Made by a program: the position numbers and the translations under genes. This document shows positions 1 through 10,339 of a DNA stretch of 64,000 nt, piece by piece. The notes under the pieces are model-generated. The model did not search any database. It was not told the DNA's origin and saw only the letters and a program-made list of their open reading frames with translations. Within the stretch, counting starts at the first letter, position 1. Every line of letters starts with the position of its first letter. The stretch covers positions 11,166-75,165 of the forward strand of contig DASPIU010000063.1 of NCBI GenBank assembly GCA_035629025.1, written 5' to 3'. The stretch comes from Stenotrophomonas_A sp035629025 (lineage in GTDB: Bacteria; Pseudomonadota; Gammaproteobacteria; Xanthomonadales; Xanthomonadaceae).

Positions 1-1
1 T

Positions 2-937
2 GGTGGCCCGGCGGGCGCCGCGGCCGCGGTGTACGCCGCGCGCAAGGGCATCCGCACCGGCGTGGCGGCCGAGCGCTTCGGCGGGCAGGTGCTGGACACC
101 ATGGCGATCGAGAATTTCATTTCCGTGCCCGAGACCGAAGGCCCGAAGATGGCCGCCGCGCTGGAACAGCACGTACGCCACTACGACGTGGACGTGATGA
201 ACCTGCAGCGTGCCGAACAACTGATCCCCGCTGGTGCCGACGGCCTGGTGCAGGTGAAGCTGGCCAATGGCGCGGTGCTCAAGTCGCGCACCGTGGTGCT
301 GTCCACCGGCGCACGCTGGCGGCAGATGAACGTGCCCGGCGAGGACCAGTACCGCAACAAGGGCGTGGCCTATTGCCCGCACTGCGATGGCCCGCTGTTC
401 AAGGGCAAGCGCGTGGCGGTGATCGGTGGCGGCAACTCGGGCGTGGAGGCGGCCATTGACCTGGCCGGCATCGTCGCCCACGTCACCCTGGTCGAGTTCG
501 ACGACAAGCTGCGCGCCGACGAAGTCCTGCAGCGCAAGCTGCGCAGCCTGGGCAACGTGCGCGTCATCACCAGCGCGCAGACCACCGAGGTGCTCGGCGA
601 TGGCAGCAAGGTCAACGGCCTGGTCTACAAGGACCGCGTCGGCGGCGACACGCACCGGGTGGAACTGGAAGGCGTGTTCGTGCAGATCGGCCTGCTGCCC
701 AACACCGAATGGCTCAAGGGCACGGTGGCGCTGTCGCCGCGTGGCGAGATCATTGTCGACGACCGTGGCCAGACCAGCGTGCCGGGTGTGTTTGCCGCCG
801 GTGATGCCACCACCACGCCGTACAAGCAGATCATCATCGCCATGGGCCAGGGCGCGACCGCGGCACTGAGCGCGTTCGACCACCTGATCCGCAGCAGCGC
901 GCCGAGCCCGACCGGTGCGGTGGCCGAAGCGGCGTGA
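2..937 (+). CDS. ahpF: Alkyl hydroperoxide reductase subunit F (5' truncated by window edge)
   Basis: NADH-dependent flavoprotein that passes electrons to the peroxiredoxin AhpC for detoxifying H2O2 and organic peroxides in the cytosol. The reading frame is already open at base 2 with GGPAGAAAAVYAARKG, an internal FAD-binding segment, so the true start lies outside the window. About 311 residues of a roughly 520-residue family are present. The redox motif CPHCDG is at about residues 125-130 of the visible part, followed by the NAD(P)H-binding VIGGGNSGVEAA and the C-terminal FAD motif GVFAAGDATT with PYKQIIIAMGQG. The order and spacing match E. coli AhpF closely. oxyR follows 120 bp downstream on the same strand, the usual linkage for peroxide-induced control. 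Identification is secure. Confidence 0.96.
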   Translation, partial: GGPAGAAAAVYAARKGIRTGVAAERFGGQVLDTMAIENFISVPETEGPKMAAALEQHVRHYDVDVMNLQRAEQLIPAGADGLVQVKLANGAVLKSRTVVLSTGARWRQMNVPGEDQYRNKGVAYCPHCDGPLFKGKRVAVIGGGNSGVEAAIDLAGIVAHVTLVEFDDKLRADEVLQRKLRSLGNVRVITSAQTTEVLGDGSKVNGLVYKDRVGGDTHRVELEGVFVQIGLLPNTEWLKGTVALSPRGEIIVDDRGQTSVPGVFAAGDATTTPYKQIIIAMGQGATAALSAFDHLIRSSAPSPTGAVAEAA

Positions 938-1057
938 CCGCCGCGCCGCGGCAACGGTGGCTGGATCGCGCTGGCTGCTGCGGCGCAGCCGGGCGTAAGC
1001 TGTCCCCGGGCGCGGCGGCCATTCGCGGCGCCGCGTTCCTGCCAAGAGGCTCTGCAG

Positions 1058-2005
1058 ATGAACCTGCGTGATCTCAAGTATCTCGTCGCCCTCGCCGACC
1101 ACAAGCATTTCGGTCGCGCGGCGGCGGCGTGCTTCGTCAGCCAGCCCACCTTGTCCACGCAGATCAAGAAGCTCGAAGACGAGTTGGGCGTGCCGCTGGT
1201 CGAGCGCGCGCCACGCAAGGTGATGCTGACCCCGGCCGGACGCGAGGCGGCCAGCCGCGCGCGCGGCATCGTCGCCGAGGTCGAGCAGATGAAGGAGGCG
1301 GCGCGGCGCAGCCAGGACCCGGAAGCGGGCACGGTGCGCCTGGGCATCTTCCCGACACTGGGCCCCTACCTGCTGCCGCACATGGTGCCGCGCATCCGCG
1401 AGCGCTTTCCGCAGCTGGAACTGCTGCTGATCGAGGAAAAGAGCGACCACCTGCTGCGCCAGCTGCGCGAAGGCCGGCTCGACGCGGCGGTGCTCGCGCT
1501 GCCGATCCACGACGAGCAGCTGCATACCGAGTTCCTGTTCGAGGAACCGTTCGTGCTCGCCGTGCCCGACAGCCATCCGCTCTCCAGCCGCAGTTCGCTG
1601 AGCCTGGCCGAACTGGGCGAACAGCGCCTGCTGCTGCTCGAAGACGGGCACTGCCTGCGCGAGCAGGCCCTGGACGTCTGCCACCTGGCCGGCGCGCTGG
1701 AAAAATCCGAATTCCAGGCCACCAGCCTGGAAACCCTGCGGCAGATGGTCGCCGCCAATGTCGGCGTCACCTTGCTGCCGCTGCTGGCGGTCAAGCCGCC
1801 GGTGGCACGCTCGGAAAACGTGCAGTTGCTGGGCTTCGATGCCGAGCGCCCGCCGAGCCGGCGCATCGCCATGGTCTGGCGGCGCAGTTCGGCGATGGGC
1901 GAGTTCCTCGAGCGCCTGGCGCAGCTGTTCAAGGAACTGCCGCCACATCTGTTGCAACTGGAAGGATCGGTTGCAGGCAAGAGCCGCAGCGCCGTCGCTG
2001 CATGA
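1058..2005 (+). CDS. oxyR: Hydrogen peroxide-sensing LysR-type regulator OxyR
   Basis: LysR-family transcription factor of 315 residues that senses peroxide by forming an intramolecular disulfide and then activates genes such as ahpCF and katA. The N-terminal winged HTH (residues 1-60) contains NLRDLKYLVALADHKHFGRA and SQPTLSTQIKKLE. The effector domain carries the redox pair in GHCLREQALDVC. From this start the first cysteine falls at residue 199 and the second at 208, the same numbers as in E. coli OxyR, which supports the chosen ATG. It lies directly downstream of ahpF and was probably once co-regulated with it. No strong Shine-Dalgarno was seen, only GAGG about 10 nt upstream of the ATG. 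Confidence 0.95.
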   Translation: MNLRDLKYLVALADHKHFGRAAAACFVSQPTLSTQIKKLEDELGVPLVERAPRKVMLTPAGREAASRARGIVAEVEQMKEAARRSQDPEAGTVRLGIFPTLGPYLLPHMVPRIRERFPQLELLLIEEKSDHLLRQLREGRLDAAVLALPIHDEQLHTEFLFEEPFVLAVPDSHPLSSRSSLSLAELGEQRLLLLEDGHCLREQALDVCHLAGALEKSEFQATSLETLRQMVAANVGVTLLPLLAVKPPVARSENVQLLGFDAERPPSRRIAMVWRRSSAMGEFLERLAQLFKELPPHLLQLEGSVAGKSRSAVAA

Positions 2006-2109
2006 ACGAGCCCCGCCGGCACGGTTCCCCCCGACGCTGATTGTTCCGACAATGGAGCCGGGCGTCCCCGCCGGGGCCGTCCTTCCACCTTCATAGCCGG
2101 AGTTTCACC

Positions 2110-2625
2110 ATGACCACCGAACACCACAGCGGGCTGCCGCCCTCGGCCATTGCTTCGTCCAGGCCTGCACCCTCGAACACCGTCCCGTCCACGCAAGCCG
2201 CGCCGCCGATCATCGTGTCCAGCCGTGACCTCGCCCGCCTCGAGGCCCTGCTCGAATCGCCCGCGCTGAGCCGCCATCCGGCGGCCATTGCCCTCTCCGC
2301 CGAACTCGGCCGCGCGCAGATCCTGCCGCCCGACAAGATTCCTCCCGGCGTCGTCACCATGCACGCGCGCGTCCACTGCATCGACGAGCTGCATGGCGAA
2401 GCGCACGCCCTGACCCTGGTCTACCCGCAGGAAGCCGATGTCGAACGCGGCCGCGTTTCGGTACTGGCGCCGGTGGGCAGTGCGCTGCTCGGCTTGTCGG
2501 TAGGCCAGTCCATCGACTGGCAGGCGCCCGGCGGCCGCGCATTGCGTCTGCGCGTTGACGCGGTGCAGTCGCCGCCCGCGCACGAACCGGACGCCGCCAG
2601 CGACTTCCTGCGCCGGGCGCGCTAA
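2110..2625 (+). CDS. rnk: Rnk-type GreA/GreB-fold regulator (nucleoside diphosphate kinase regulator)
   Basis: A protein of 171 residues. The C-terminal 125 residues match the Rnk family: VSSRDLARLEALLES, a segment around PGVVTMHARV, then LTLVYPQEAD and SVLAPVGSALLGLSVGQ, typical of the GreA C-terminal fold that binds RNA polymerase. The N-terminal 35 residues are Ser/Pro-rich and poorly conserved. I chose the ATG at 2110 because CCGGAG precedes it and the longer upstream reading has no family support. In Pseudomonas, Rnk affects nucleoside diphosphate kinase and alginate levels. Here the role is inferred from family only. It sits alone between oxyR and tal. Confidence 0.8.
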   Translation: MTTEHHSGLPPSAIASSRPAPSNTVPSTQAAPPIIVSSRDLARLEALLESPALSRHPAAIALSAELGRAQILPPDKIPPGVVTMHARVHCIDELHGEAHALTLVYPQEADVERGRVSVLAPVGSALLGLSVGQSIDWQAPGGRALRLRVDAVQSPPAHEPDAASDFLRRAR

Positions 2626-2668
2626 CGTAACGCCCCCGCTTCGCCTCTTCCCTACGTCAAGAGAACCG

Positions 2669-3634
2669 ATGATGACCCCGCAACCCTCCAAGCTCGCCCA
2701 GCTCCGTGAACTGTCCGTGGTCGTGGCCGATACCGGCGACTACGATGCGATCAAGCGCCTCAAGCCGGTGGACTGCACGACCAATCCGACGCTGGTGAAA
2801 AAGGCGCTGGACCTGCCGGTGTACGCCGAGCTGATCGAGCGCGAACTGGCCTGGGGCCGCGGCCAGGGCGGCGGCGAAGCGGTGGTGAACGAAGTGGCCG
2901 ACCGCCTGACCGTGGGCGTCGGCACGATGCTGGCCGCGCTGGTCCCGGGCCGCGTGTCCACCGAGGTGGACGCCGACCTGGCCCACGACACCGCGGCCAC
3001 CATCGCCAAGGCGCACAAGTTCATTGCCATGTACGCCGAGCGCGGCGTGCCGCGCGAGAAGATTCTGATCAAGGTCGCCGCGACCTGGGAAGGCGTGGAA
3101 GCCGCGCGCCAGCTGCAGCGCGACGGCATCGACTGCAACTTGACGCTGATCTTCAACCAGACCCAGGCCCTGGCCTGCGCCGAAGCCGGCGTGTTCCTGA
3201 TCTCGCCCTTCGTCGGCCGCATCCTCGACTGGTACGTGGCCAACGGCCAGGCACCGGCCAGCATCGACGAAGACCCGGGCGTGACCTTCGTCCGCGGCGT
3301 CTATGCCGAATTCAAGAAGCGCGGCTCGCAGACCGTGGTGATGGGTGCCTCGTTCCGTTCCACCGCGCAGATCGAAGCCCTGGCCGGCTGCGATCGCCTG
3401 ACCATTTCCCCGGACCTGCTGGAAAAGCTCGATGCCGATCATGGCGAGCTGCCGCGCAAGCTTTCGCCGGGTGCCGCGGAAAAGACCTCCGTCACCCCGA
3501 TCGACGCCGCGCGCTTTGCCGCCGACCTCGCCGCCGATCCGATGGCCACCGAGAAACTGAGCACGGGCATCGATGTGTTCGCCAAGGATCTGCAGGCGTT
3601 GCGCGATACGATCCGCGGGAAGCTGGCGGGCTGA
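2669..3634 (+). CDS. tal: Transaldolase
   Basis: Pentose phosphate enzyme that transfers a dihydroxyacetone unit between sedoheptulose-7-phosphate and glyceraldehyde-3-phosphate. The protein has 321 residues, close to E. coli TalB (317). The N-terminus PSKLAQLRELSVVVADTGD and the motif VDCTTNPTLVKKAL are diagnostic, and the Schiff-base lysine lies in ILIKVAATWEG. GVFLISPFVGRILDWY forms a late barrel strand. The frame is open well upstream of the real start. The ATGATG at 2669-2674 is preceded by AAGAGA, and the translation matches family members only from there. A REP pair follows the stop codon. Confidence 0.96.
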   Translation: MMTPQPSKLAQLRELSVVVADTGDYDAIKRLKPVDCTTNPTLVKKALDLPVYAELIERELAWGRGQGGGEAVVNEVADRLTVGVGTMLAALVPGRVSTEVDADLAHDTAATIAKAHKFIAMYAERGVPREKILIKVAATWEGVEAARQLQRDGIDCNLTLIFNQTQALACAEAGVFLISPFVGRILDWYVANGQAPASIDEDPGVTFVRGVYAEFKKRGSQTVVMGASFRSTAQIEALAGCDRLTISPDLLEKLDADHGELPRKLSPGAAEKTSVTPIDAARFAADLAADPMATEKLSTGIDVFAKDLQALRDTIRGKLAG

Positions 3635-3690
3635 TTGGCAGCAAGTATTGGGGCCGCTTTGCGTCATGGTGCAAAGCGGTCTGTTGGTGC

Positions 3691-3781
3691 GCGGTCGCGG
3701 CTGAAGCCGCTCCTACAGTGCATGCATCGGGCATCCCGGCTGCGTTTGGCCCACTGTAGGAGCGGCTTCAGCCGCGACCGC
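3691..3781. repeat. Inverted pair of GTAG-headed REP elements (BIME-like)
   Basis: Two 30-bp arms, 3691-3720 and 3752-3781, are exact reverse complements separated by 31 bp. Each arm contains GTAGGAGCGGCTTCAGCCGC, that is, the tetranucleotide GTAG followed by a GCGGCT/AGCCGC hairpin with a TC loop. This is the layout of GTAG-class REPs known from Stenotrophomonas and relatives. It lies between the convergent tal and maltoporin genes. The same unit recurs at about 13.8, 27.1 and 58.4 kb. Confidence 0.9.
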
Positions 3782-3789
3782 CTCAAAAC

Positions 3790-5061
3790 CTACCACCACG
3801 TCTCCACCTGCACCCCCACGCTGCTCCCCGAAGTAGCCCCACCAAACACCCCGTCGGCCGCCAACGCACTCCCCGCAGCCGCCGCCCACTGCGCCGCCTG
3901 GTTCCAGTCCGCGTACGTGTAGAACACCCGCAGCTCCGGGCGCCGCCAGAACGCCGGCCCGCGCGCCACGATCCCCGCCAGCGTCACCTTGCGCAGCCAG
4001 CGCGCCTGCCCGCCGCGCGGCTGCACCCGGTCCAGCCCCAGGTCCAGCGCCAGCTTGAAGTGCTGGCTGAAGGCATAAGTCGGCCGCGCGCCCATCGACC
4101 ACCAGTCCTGCGTCGGCGCATCGCGCCGCCAGTCACGCTGCCAGGCCAGCATCGCCTGCCCGCCAAAGCGCTCGGTCGGCTGCCAGTCCAGACGATCGAT
4201 CAGGCGCAGCCGGCGCGCCCCGGCGGCGTACAGGTCGCCGGCCATGCTCAGGCCGATGCCCGGCCCCGTGCCGTATTGCAGGATCAGGCGATGCAGCCCA
4301 CCGAGCACCCGCGCCTGCTCGTGTTGCGCAATCATTGACCAGCCGCCATACGCACCGGCCTGCGCCGGCCGCGGAATCACGCTCAGGCCCAGGTCGACCA
4401 TGCCGCCCGGATTGGTCTGCAGCTTCGTCAGCTGCAGATCGTGGCGGGTGATATAGCGCTTGTCAGCCGCCACGCCCCGGCGAAACAACGCGTAGGACAG
4501 CTTCGCCCCATTGCGCAAGCCGATGTCCTCGACCCCGGCGCCCAGGCCGGTCGGGTTCCAGTAGAAGAAGTCGGCGATGTGCACATCGTTGCGCCGGTAG
4601 TAGCGGCGACCGCCCCACAGCGAGCCGCCGTTCAACCACGGCAGGTCGCGCCAGCGCACCCAGGCCTCGGCGTTGGAATAGCCACCATAGGTGCCGCCAA
4701 AACGCAGCTTGCGGTCATTGCGGTTGTACACGGCGCCGCGCCAGATGGCCTCCACCGAGCTGCCATCGGCCTGCGTTGCGAAGGCATGACTCAACGCGAC
4801 CTCGCCGTAGACTTCGCACTCGTTGCCGAGGCGATACTTGGTCATCGCTCCATCCAGGCCGAAACAGGCCTGCCCACCGCCGCGCGCCGCCCCGGTGCCC
4901 GCGCGCATATAGCCCTTTGTTTCCAGTGCGCTGGCCGGCGCGATCGCGGCGAACAACAGCCACGCTGCGACCGCGCGTATGCCATGCCCGCGCACGAGTT
5001 CGCGCGGTGACCCGCGGCGAAACCACCATGGACCCCAGAACCGACGACCAAACCGATGCAT
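3790..5061 (-). CDS. lamB: LamB-type maltoporin (outer-membrane carbohydrate channel)
   Basis: Trimeric outer-membrane channel for maltose and maltodextrins, 423 residues. After a long basic N-region and the hydrophobic stretch AVAAWLLFAAIAPASA, the mature protein begins LETKGYMRAGTG, followed by KYRLGNECEVYGE and then RRYYRRNDVHIADFFYW, all matching E. coli LamB landmarks. ADFFYWNPTGLGAGVEDI corresponds to the barrel segment after the constriction loop. The C-terminus ends in aromatic VETWW, as expected for BAM-assembled barrels. The start at 5061 is supported by GGGAGG six bases upstream. No maltose regulator or transporter genes are adjacent, so it is an isolated porin gene and its true sugar preference is uncertain. 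Confidence 0.88.
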   Translation of the reverse strand: MHRFGRRFWGPWWFRRGSPRELVRGHGIRAVAAWLLFAAIAPASALETKGYMRAGTGAARGGGQACFGLDGAMTKYRLGNECEVYGEVALSHAFATQADGSSVEAIWRGAVYNRNDRKLRFGGTYGGYSNAEAWVRWRDLPWLNGGSLWGGRRYYRRNDVHIADFFYWNPTGLGAGVEDIGLRNGAKLSYALFRRGVAADKRYITRHDLQLTKLQTNPGGMVDLGLSVIPRPAQAGAYGGWSMIAQHEQARVLGGLHRLILQYGTGPGIGLSMAGDLYAAGARRLRLIDRLDWQPTERFGGQAMLAWQRDWRRDAPTQDWWSMGARPTYAFSQHFKLALDLGLDRVQPRGGQARWLRKVTLAGIVARGPAFWRRPELRVFYTYADWNQAAQWAAAAGSALAADGVFGGATSGSSVGVQVETWW

Positions 5062-5214
5062 GTTGCCTCCCGAGCGTATGACCGGCGCGGCCCACCGCGG
5101 GCGCGCGCTGGCGGGCAACGTAGGAGGCGTGTGAAGGCGATGCGCGCGGAAAACGGCACGGGCCGCAAATCCCTGCGACGAATCCAACAAAACGTGAGGA
5201 ACGGGTAAACGAAA

Positions 5215-5247
5215 CGCAAAAGACTGCGCCGCCCGAAGGCGGCGCAG
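5215..5247 (-). terminator. Rho-independent terminator downstream of msrA
   Basis: Reading the minus strand, a perfect 10-bp stem CTGCGCCGCC/GGCGGCGCAG closes a TTCG tetraloop (5224-5247) and is followed by TCTTTTGCG. This is a classical intrinsic terminator placed 35 bases after the msrA stop. It separates msrA from the maltoporin gene transcribed in the same direction. Confidence 0.8.
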
Positions 5248-5281
5248 GGGTCACTTCAACAGCGCGGCCGCGCAGTGCGCG

Positions 5282-5956
5282 TCAGGCGTCCAGGCCGATC
5301 GGGCAACTCACTCCGGTACCACCAATGCCGCAATAGCCGTTCGGGTTCTTTGCCAAGTATTGCTGGTGGTAGTCCTCGGCGTAGTAGAACGGCGGCGCCG
5401 GATACACGATCTCCGTGGTGATGTCGCCGTAGCCCGCCGCGCGCAGCTTCGCGGCGTAGGCGTCGCGGCTGGCCAGCGCGGCCTCGTACTGCGCCTGGGT
5501 GTGGCAATAGATCGCCGAGCGATACTGGGTGCCGGTGTCGTTGCCCTGGCGCATGCCCTGGGTGGGGTCGTGGTTTTCCCAGAAGGTGCGCAGCACATCC
5601 TCCAGCGACACCTTGGCCGGGTCGAACACCACGCGCACCACTTCGGCGTGGCCGGTCATGCCCGAGCAGGTCTCTTCATAAGTGGGGTTCGGCGTCTGCC
5701 CGCCCTGGTAGCCGACCGCGGTGGTCACCACGCCGGGCAGCTGCCAGAACTTGCGTTCGGCACCCCAGAAGCAACCCATGCCCACCTCCAGGGTCTGCAA
5801 GCCGGCGAAATCGCCCTGCAGCGGCTGGCCGTTGACGTAGTGGACGTTGTGCAGCGGCAATGCCGCGTCGCGGCCGGGCAGCGCTTCGCCTTCGCGTGGC
5901 AGGCGCTGCTTGAAGGCGCCGATACCGAGTTTGATCGCCGAACCAATACCGAGCAT
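5282..5956 (-). CDS. msrA: Peptide methionine-S-sulfoxide reductase A
   Basis: Repairs oxidised proteins by reducing the S epimer of methionine sulfoxide. The protein has 224 residues. The catalytic cysteine (about residue 62) is in GMGCFWGAER, the GCFWG hallmark. Further family blocks are VGYQGGQTPNPTYEETCSG, TGHAEVVRVVFDP and FWENHDPTQGMRQGNDTGTQ. C-terminal cysteines in NGYCGIGGTGVSCP are likely recycling cysteines. The length and N-terminal extension resemble the roughly 210-residue E. coli type. I took the ATG at 5956 because GAGGAGG precedes it, rather than an upstream start five codons earlier. It is separated by 11 bp from the upstream DUF2007 gene, so the two are probably co-transcribed. 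Confidence 0.96.
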   Translation of the reverse strand: MLGIGSAIKLGIGAFKQRLPREGEALPGRDAALPLHNVHYVNGQPLQGDFAGLQTLEVGMGCFWGAERKFWQLPGVVTTAVGYQGGQTPNPTYEETCSGMTGHAEVVRVVFDPAKVSLEDVLRTFWENHDPTQGMRQGNDTGTQYRSAIYCHTQAQYEAALASRDAYAAKLRAAGYGDITTEIVYPAPPFYYAEDYHQQYLAKNPNGYCGIGGTGVSCPIGLDA

Positions 5957-5967
5957 GGGGGACCTCC

Positions 5968-6234
5968 TCAAGCCGGCAGGAAGCCGGGGTCTGGGTCGCC
6001 AGCGGATATGGGGTCGGCCGGCGGGCCGTCCAAGTCCAGGGCGGCGACGATGTCCTGCGCGGCTGGCAGCAGCGGGTCGGGCACGCAGACCCGCAGCACG
6101 CCGAACAGCGGCAGTTCCCCGCCCGCGCCCAGCAGCGACTCGCCAAACACGAAGGCCGGGATGCCGGCGTCTTCCAGGGCGTGCTTGACCAGGTGGGCGT
6201 CGAACAGGTTTTCGGCGCGGTAGGCGACCTGCAT
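5968..6234 (-). CDS. DUF2007 (putative signal-transducing) small protein
   Basis: A small cytosolic protein of 88 residues. It begins MQVAYRAENLFDAHLVKHAL and continues EDAGIPAFVFGESLLGAGGELP, the pattern of DUF2007 proteins, which have a PII-like ferredoxin fold and no established function. A start 11 codons upstream (6267) is possible, but the conserved domain begins at the chosen ATG. It is transcribed toward msrA with an 11-bp gap, so a shared transcript is likely. No catalytic residues are evident. Confidence 0.75.
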   Translation of the reverse strand: MQVAYRAENLFDAHLVKHALEDAGIPAFVFGESLLGAGGELPLFGVLRVCVPDPLLPAAQDIVAALDLDGPPADPISAGDPDPGFLPA

Positions 6235-6335
6235 GGGCGGCTCGTGGCGGGGGCTGGGCTCCAGCATAAGCCGGCGGCGCCCAGCGCGGCGCGAGGCCTT
6301 GTTAAACTGCCGGTCTTCCCGATTTCAAGCCTGGC

Positions 6336-8090
<1,755 letters not shown>

Positions 8091-8107
8091 CGCGAACGCC
8101 GCAGGCC

Positions 8108-8857
8108 ATGCATCGCCCCGCCGCCCTCAGCCTGCGCAGTTACGGTGCCGACGGCGGTGCGCATGCCCACGAGCATGTGCAAGTGGTGCTGCCGCTGGTC
8201 GGCGGCATGGCCTTGGAGGTGGGCGGCCGCGGCGGTGAAGTCGATGCCTCTCGCGGCGCCTTCATCGCGCCGGGCACGCCGCATGCGCAGTCGGCACGCG
8301 GCAACAACTGCTTTCTGATCCTTGATTGCGCGGCGGCCGAGATCGGCGCCGCCAGCTGCGAGCGCCTCGCCCGCCAACCCTGGCTCGCCATCCCGCCCAC
8401 GCTGCGCCGGCTGCTGCACTACATCGACCTGCGCCGCGCTGACGGCAGCCTGCCCGCCGCCGTCAGCGCCCATTGCCTGCCGTTGCTGCTGCAGGCGCTG
8501 GCCCCCGAGGCGACGCCGGCACAGCGCCTGCACCGGCTGCTGCAACGCATCGACGCCGCGCCGGGGCAGCCGTGGCCGGTGGAACGCATGGCTGCCGAAC
8601 TGCACCTCAGCGCCAGTCGCCTGCATGCGTTGTTCCGCCAGCAACTGGACACCACGCCGCAGGCCTGGCTAGCCGAACTGCGCCTGCGCCACGTGCTCGA
8701 TGCGCTGGCCCAGACCGACACCCCGCTGGCGACGCTGGCGCTGGAAACAGGCTGGGCCGACCAGACCACGCTGACCCGCGCCATGCGCCGCGCCACTGGT
8801 CAGACCCCGGCCGCCTATCGTCGCCGGCAACGCCGCGCGCAACGCGAAAGCCAATAG
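8108..8857 (+). CDS. AraC-family transcriptional regulator
   Basis: A protein of 249 residues. The N-terminal 90 residues look like a cupin sensor: HAHEHVQVVLPLVGGMALEV and GAFIAPGTPHAQSARG with spaced histidines. The last 100 residues hold two HTH motifs of the AraC type: WPVERMAAELHLSASRLHAL and LATLALETGWADQTTLTRAM followed by GQTPAAYRR. An EamA-family exporter begins 43 bp downstream on the same strand, which suggests that this regulator controls that exporter. The inducer is unknown. Confidence 0.88.
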   Translation: MHRPAALSLRSYGADGGAHAHEHVQVVLPLVGGMALEVGGRGGEVDASRGAFIAPGTPHAQSARGNNCFLILDCAAAEIGAASCERLARQPWLAIPPTLRRLLHYIDLRRADGSLPAAVSAHCLPLLLQALAPEATPAQRLHRLLQRIDAAPGQPWPVERMAAELHLSASRLHALFRQQLDTTPQAWLAELRLRHVLDALAQTDTPLATLALETGWADQTTLTRAMRRATGQTPAAYRRRQRRAQRESQ

Positions 8858-8900
8858 TCCGGGCCAAGATTTGCCCAGCGCGCGCCGGCATGCTGCGCCC

Positions 8901-9857
8901 ATGTCCGACCTCGCCCCGTCCCGCCCCCTCGCCGCCGGCATCGGCAGCGGCATTGCCGCTGGCGCGCTGTGGGGCCTGGTGTTCCTGGCGCCGCAGTTGC
9001 TGCGCGACTTCACTCCGCTGCAGATGTCGGTGTCGCGTTATCTGGCCTATGGCCTGATCGCGTTGCTGGTGCTGGCGCCTCGCTGGCGCGCGGCGACCGC
9101 GCCGATGCGTGCGGCCGACTGGTGGACGCTGACGCGGCTGAGCCTGCTCGGCAACCTCGTCTACTACGTGCTGCTCGGCACCGCGGTGCAATGGGCCGGC
9201 GGCGCGGCGGCATCGTTGATCATCGGCCTGCTGCCGGTCTCGGTCACGCTGGTGGGTTCGCGCAGTGCCGGCGCGCTGCGCTTGTCGGCGCTGGCCTGGC
9301 CACTGGCACTGTGCGTGCTCGGCGTTGGTCTGGTGGCGGCGCAGGCGCTGGCCGGTGGCCATGCCGGCGCCCAGGACCTGCCCACGCGGCTGGCCGGGCT
9401 GGCCTGCGCCTTTGGCGCGCTGGTGTCCTGGACGGCCTATTCGGTGGGCAATGCGCGCTGGCTGTCGCGGCGCGCGGACATCTCCAGCCAGGATGGTTCG
9501 CTGTTGACCGGGGTGGTCACCGGCGCGCTGGCCCTGCTGGTGGCCGCGCCCGCCTTTGCCGGCGGCGCCGCGCATGCGGCCGCGGACTGGGCGCGCTTCT
9601 GGGGCAGCGCGGCGGTGCTGGCGCTGTTTGCCTCGGTCATCGGCAATGCGCTGTGGAACCGCAGCAGCCGCGTGCTGCCGCTGACCCTGGTCGGGCAGAT
9701 GATCGTGTTTGAAACCGTGTTTGCCCTGCTCTACGGCTTTCTGTGGGAACAGCGCTGGCCCAGCGCGCTGGAAAGCCTGGCCATCGCCTGCCTGCTGGCC
9801 GGCGTATATGGCTGCACCGCGGCGCATGTGGAGCGGCGGCGCCCGCTGCAGCCCTGA
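8901..9857 (+). CDS. EamA/DMT-superfamily membrane transporter
   Basis: An integral membrane protein of 318 residues with about ten hydrophobic helices, typical of drug/metabolite exporters with two EamA repeats. Examples are GIAAGALWGLVFLAPQLL near the N-terminus, AASLIIGLLPVSVTLVG, and the late segment ASVIGNALWNRSSRVLPLTL. I chose the ATG at 8901 because the reading upstream of it is not family-like. The substrate cannot be read from sequence. It is probably controlled by the AraC-type regulator immediately upstream. Confidence 0.85.
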   Translation: MSDLAPSRPLAAGIGSGIAAGALWGLVFLAPQLLRDFTPLQMSVSRYLAYGLIALLVLAPRWRAATAPMRAADWWTLTRLSLLGNLVYYVLLGTAVQWAGGAAASLIIGLLPVSVTLVGSRSAGALRLSALAWPLALCVLGVGLVAAQALAGGHAGAQDLPTRLAGLACAFGALVSWTAYSVGNARWLSRRADISSQDGSLLTGVVTGALALLVAAPAFAGGAAHAAADWARFWGSAAVLALFASVIGNALWNRSSRVLPLTLVGQMIVFETVFALLYGFLWEQRWPSALESLAIACLLAGVYGCTAAHVERRRPLQP

Positions 9858-9916
9858 CGCCGGCTTGCCGGTGCCGGGCTTAAGATCGCCGCACACCCCG
9901 GTTGCTGGAGTCCGCC

Positions 9917-10339
9917 ATGCGTTCCTTGGGTCTTGTCCTCGCCTGCCTGCTGCTCGCCGCGGTTGCTGCCTGCAGCGCCACTTCGCCCCAGCCTGCCCAG
10001 GCCAGCGCCGCGCCTGCTCCGGCGCCGGCCGCCACGCCCGGCAGCTCGCCGCGCAGTGCGGCCGTGCCGCCGCAGCTGGACCTGAGTTGCCGCACCGATG
10101 CCGACTGCACGGTCAAGAACGTCGGCAACTGCTGCGGCGCCGCGCCCTCCTGCGTCAACGTCGACAGCCCGACCGACCCGGCCGCGGTCATGGCGCAATG
10201 CCAGGCCAGCGGCCGCATGAGCGTCTGCGGCTTTGCCGAGATCACCGGCTGCCAGTGCGTGGACGGGCAATGCGCCGCAAGGCAGGCCAGTGCCGATACA
10301 CTGCGCCGCCCGATCGACACCACGGAACCGGTTCGCTGA
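9917..10339 (+). CDS. Cysteine-rich lipoprotein of unknown function
   Basis: A predicted lipoprotein of 140 residues. The signal peptide MRSLGLVLACLLLAAVAACS ends in a lipobox (VAAC), so the mature protein is lipidated at that cysteine. An Ala/Pro-rich linker of about 30 residues leads into a small disulfide-rich domain with about ten cysteines in the last 70 residues (LSCRTDADCTVKNVGNCCG, then ITGCQCVDGQCAA). I do not recognise the domain. GGAG stands 7 bases before the ATG. The stop TGA overlaps the next ATG by one base, implying translational coupling to the deaminase gene. Confidence 0.75.
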   Translation: MRSLGLVLACLLLAAVAACSATSPQPAQASAAPAPAPAATPGSSPRSAAVPPQLDLSCRTDADCTVKNVGNCCGAAPSCVNVDSPTDPAAVMAQCQASGRMSVCGFAEITGCQCVDGQCAARQASADTLRRPIDTTEPVR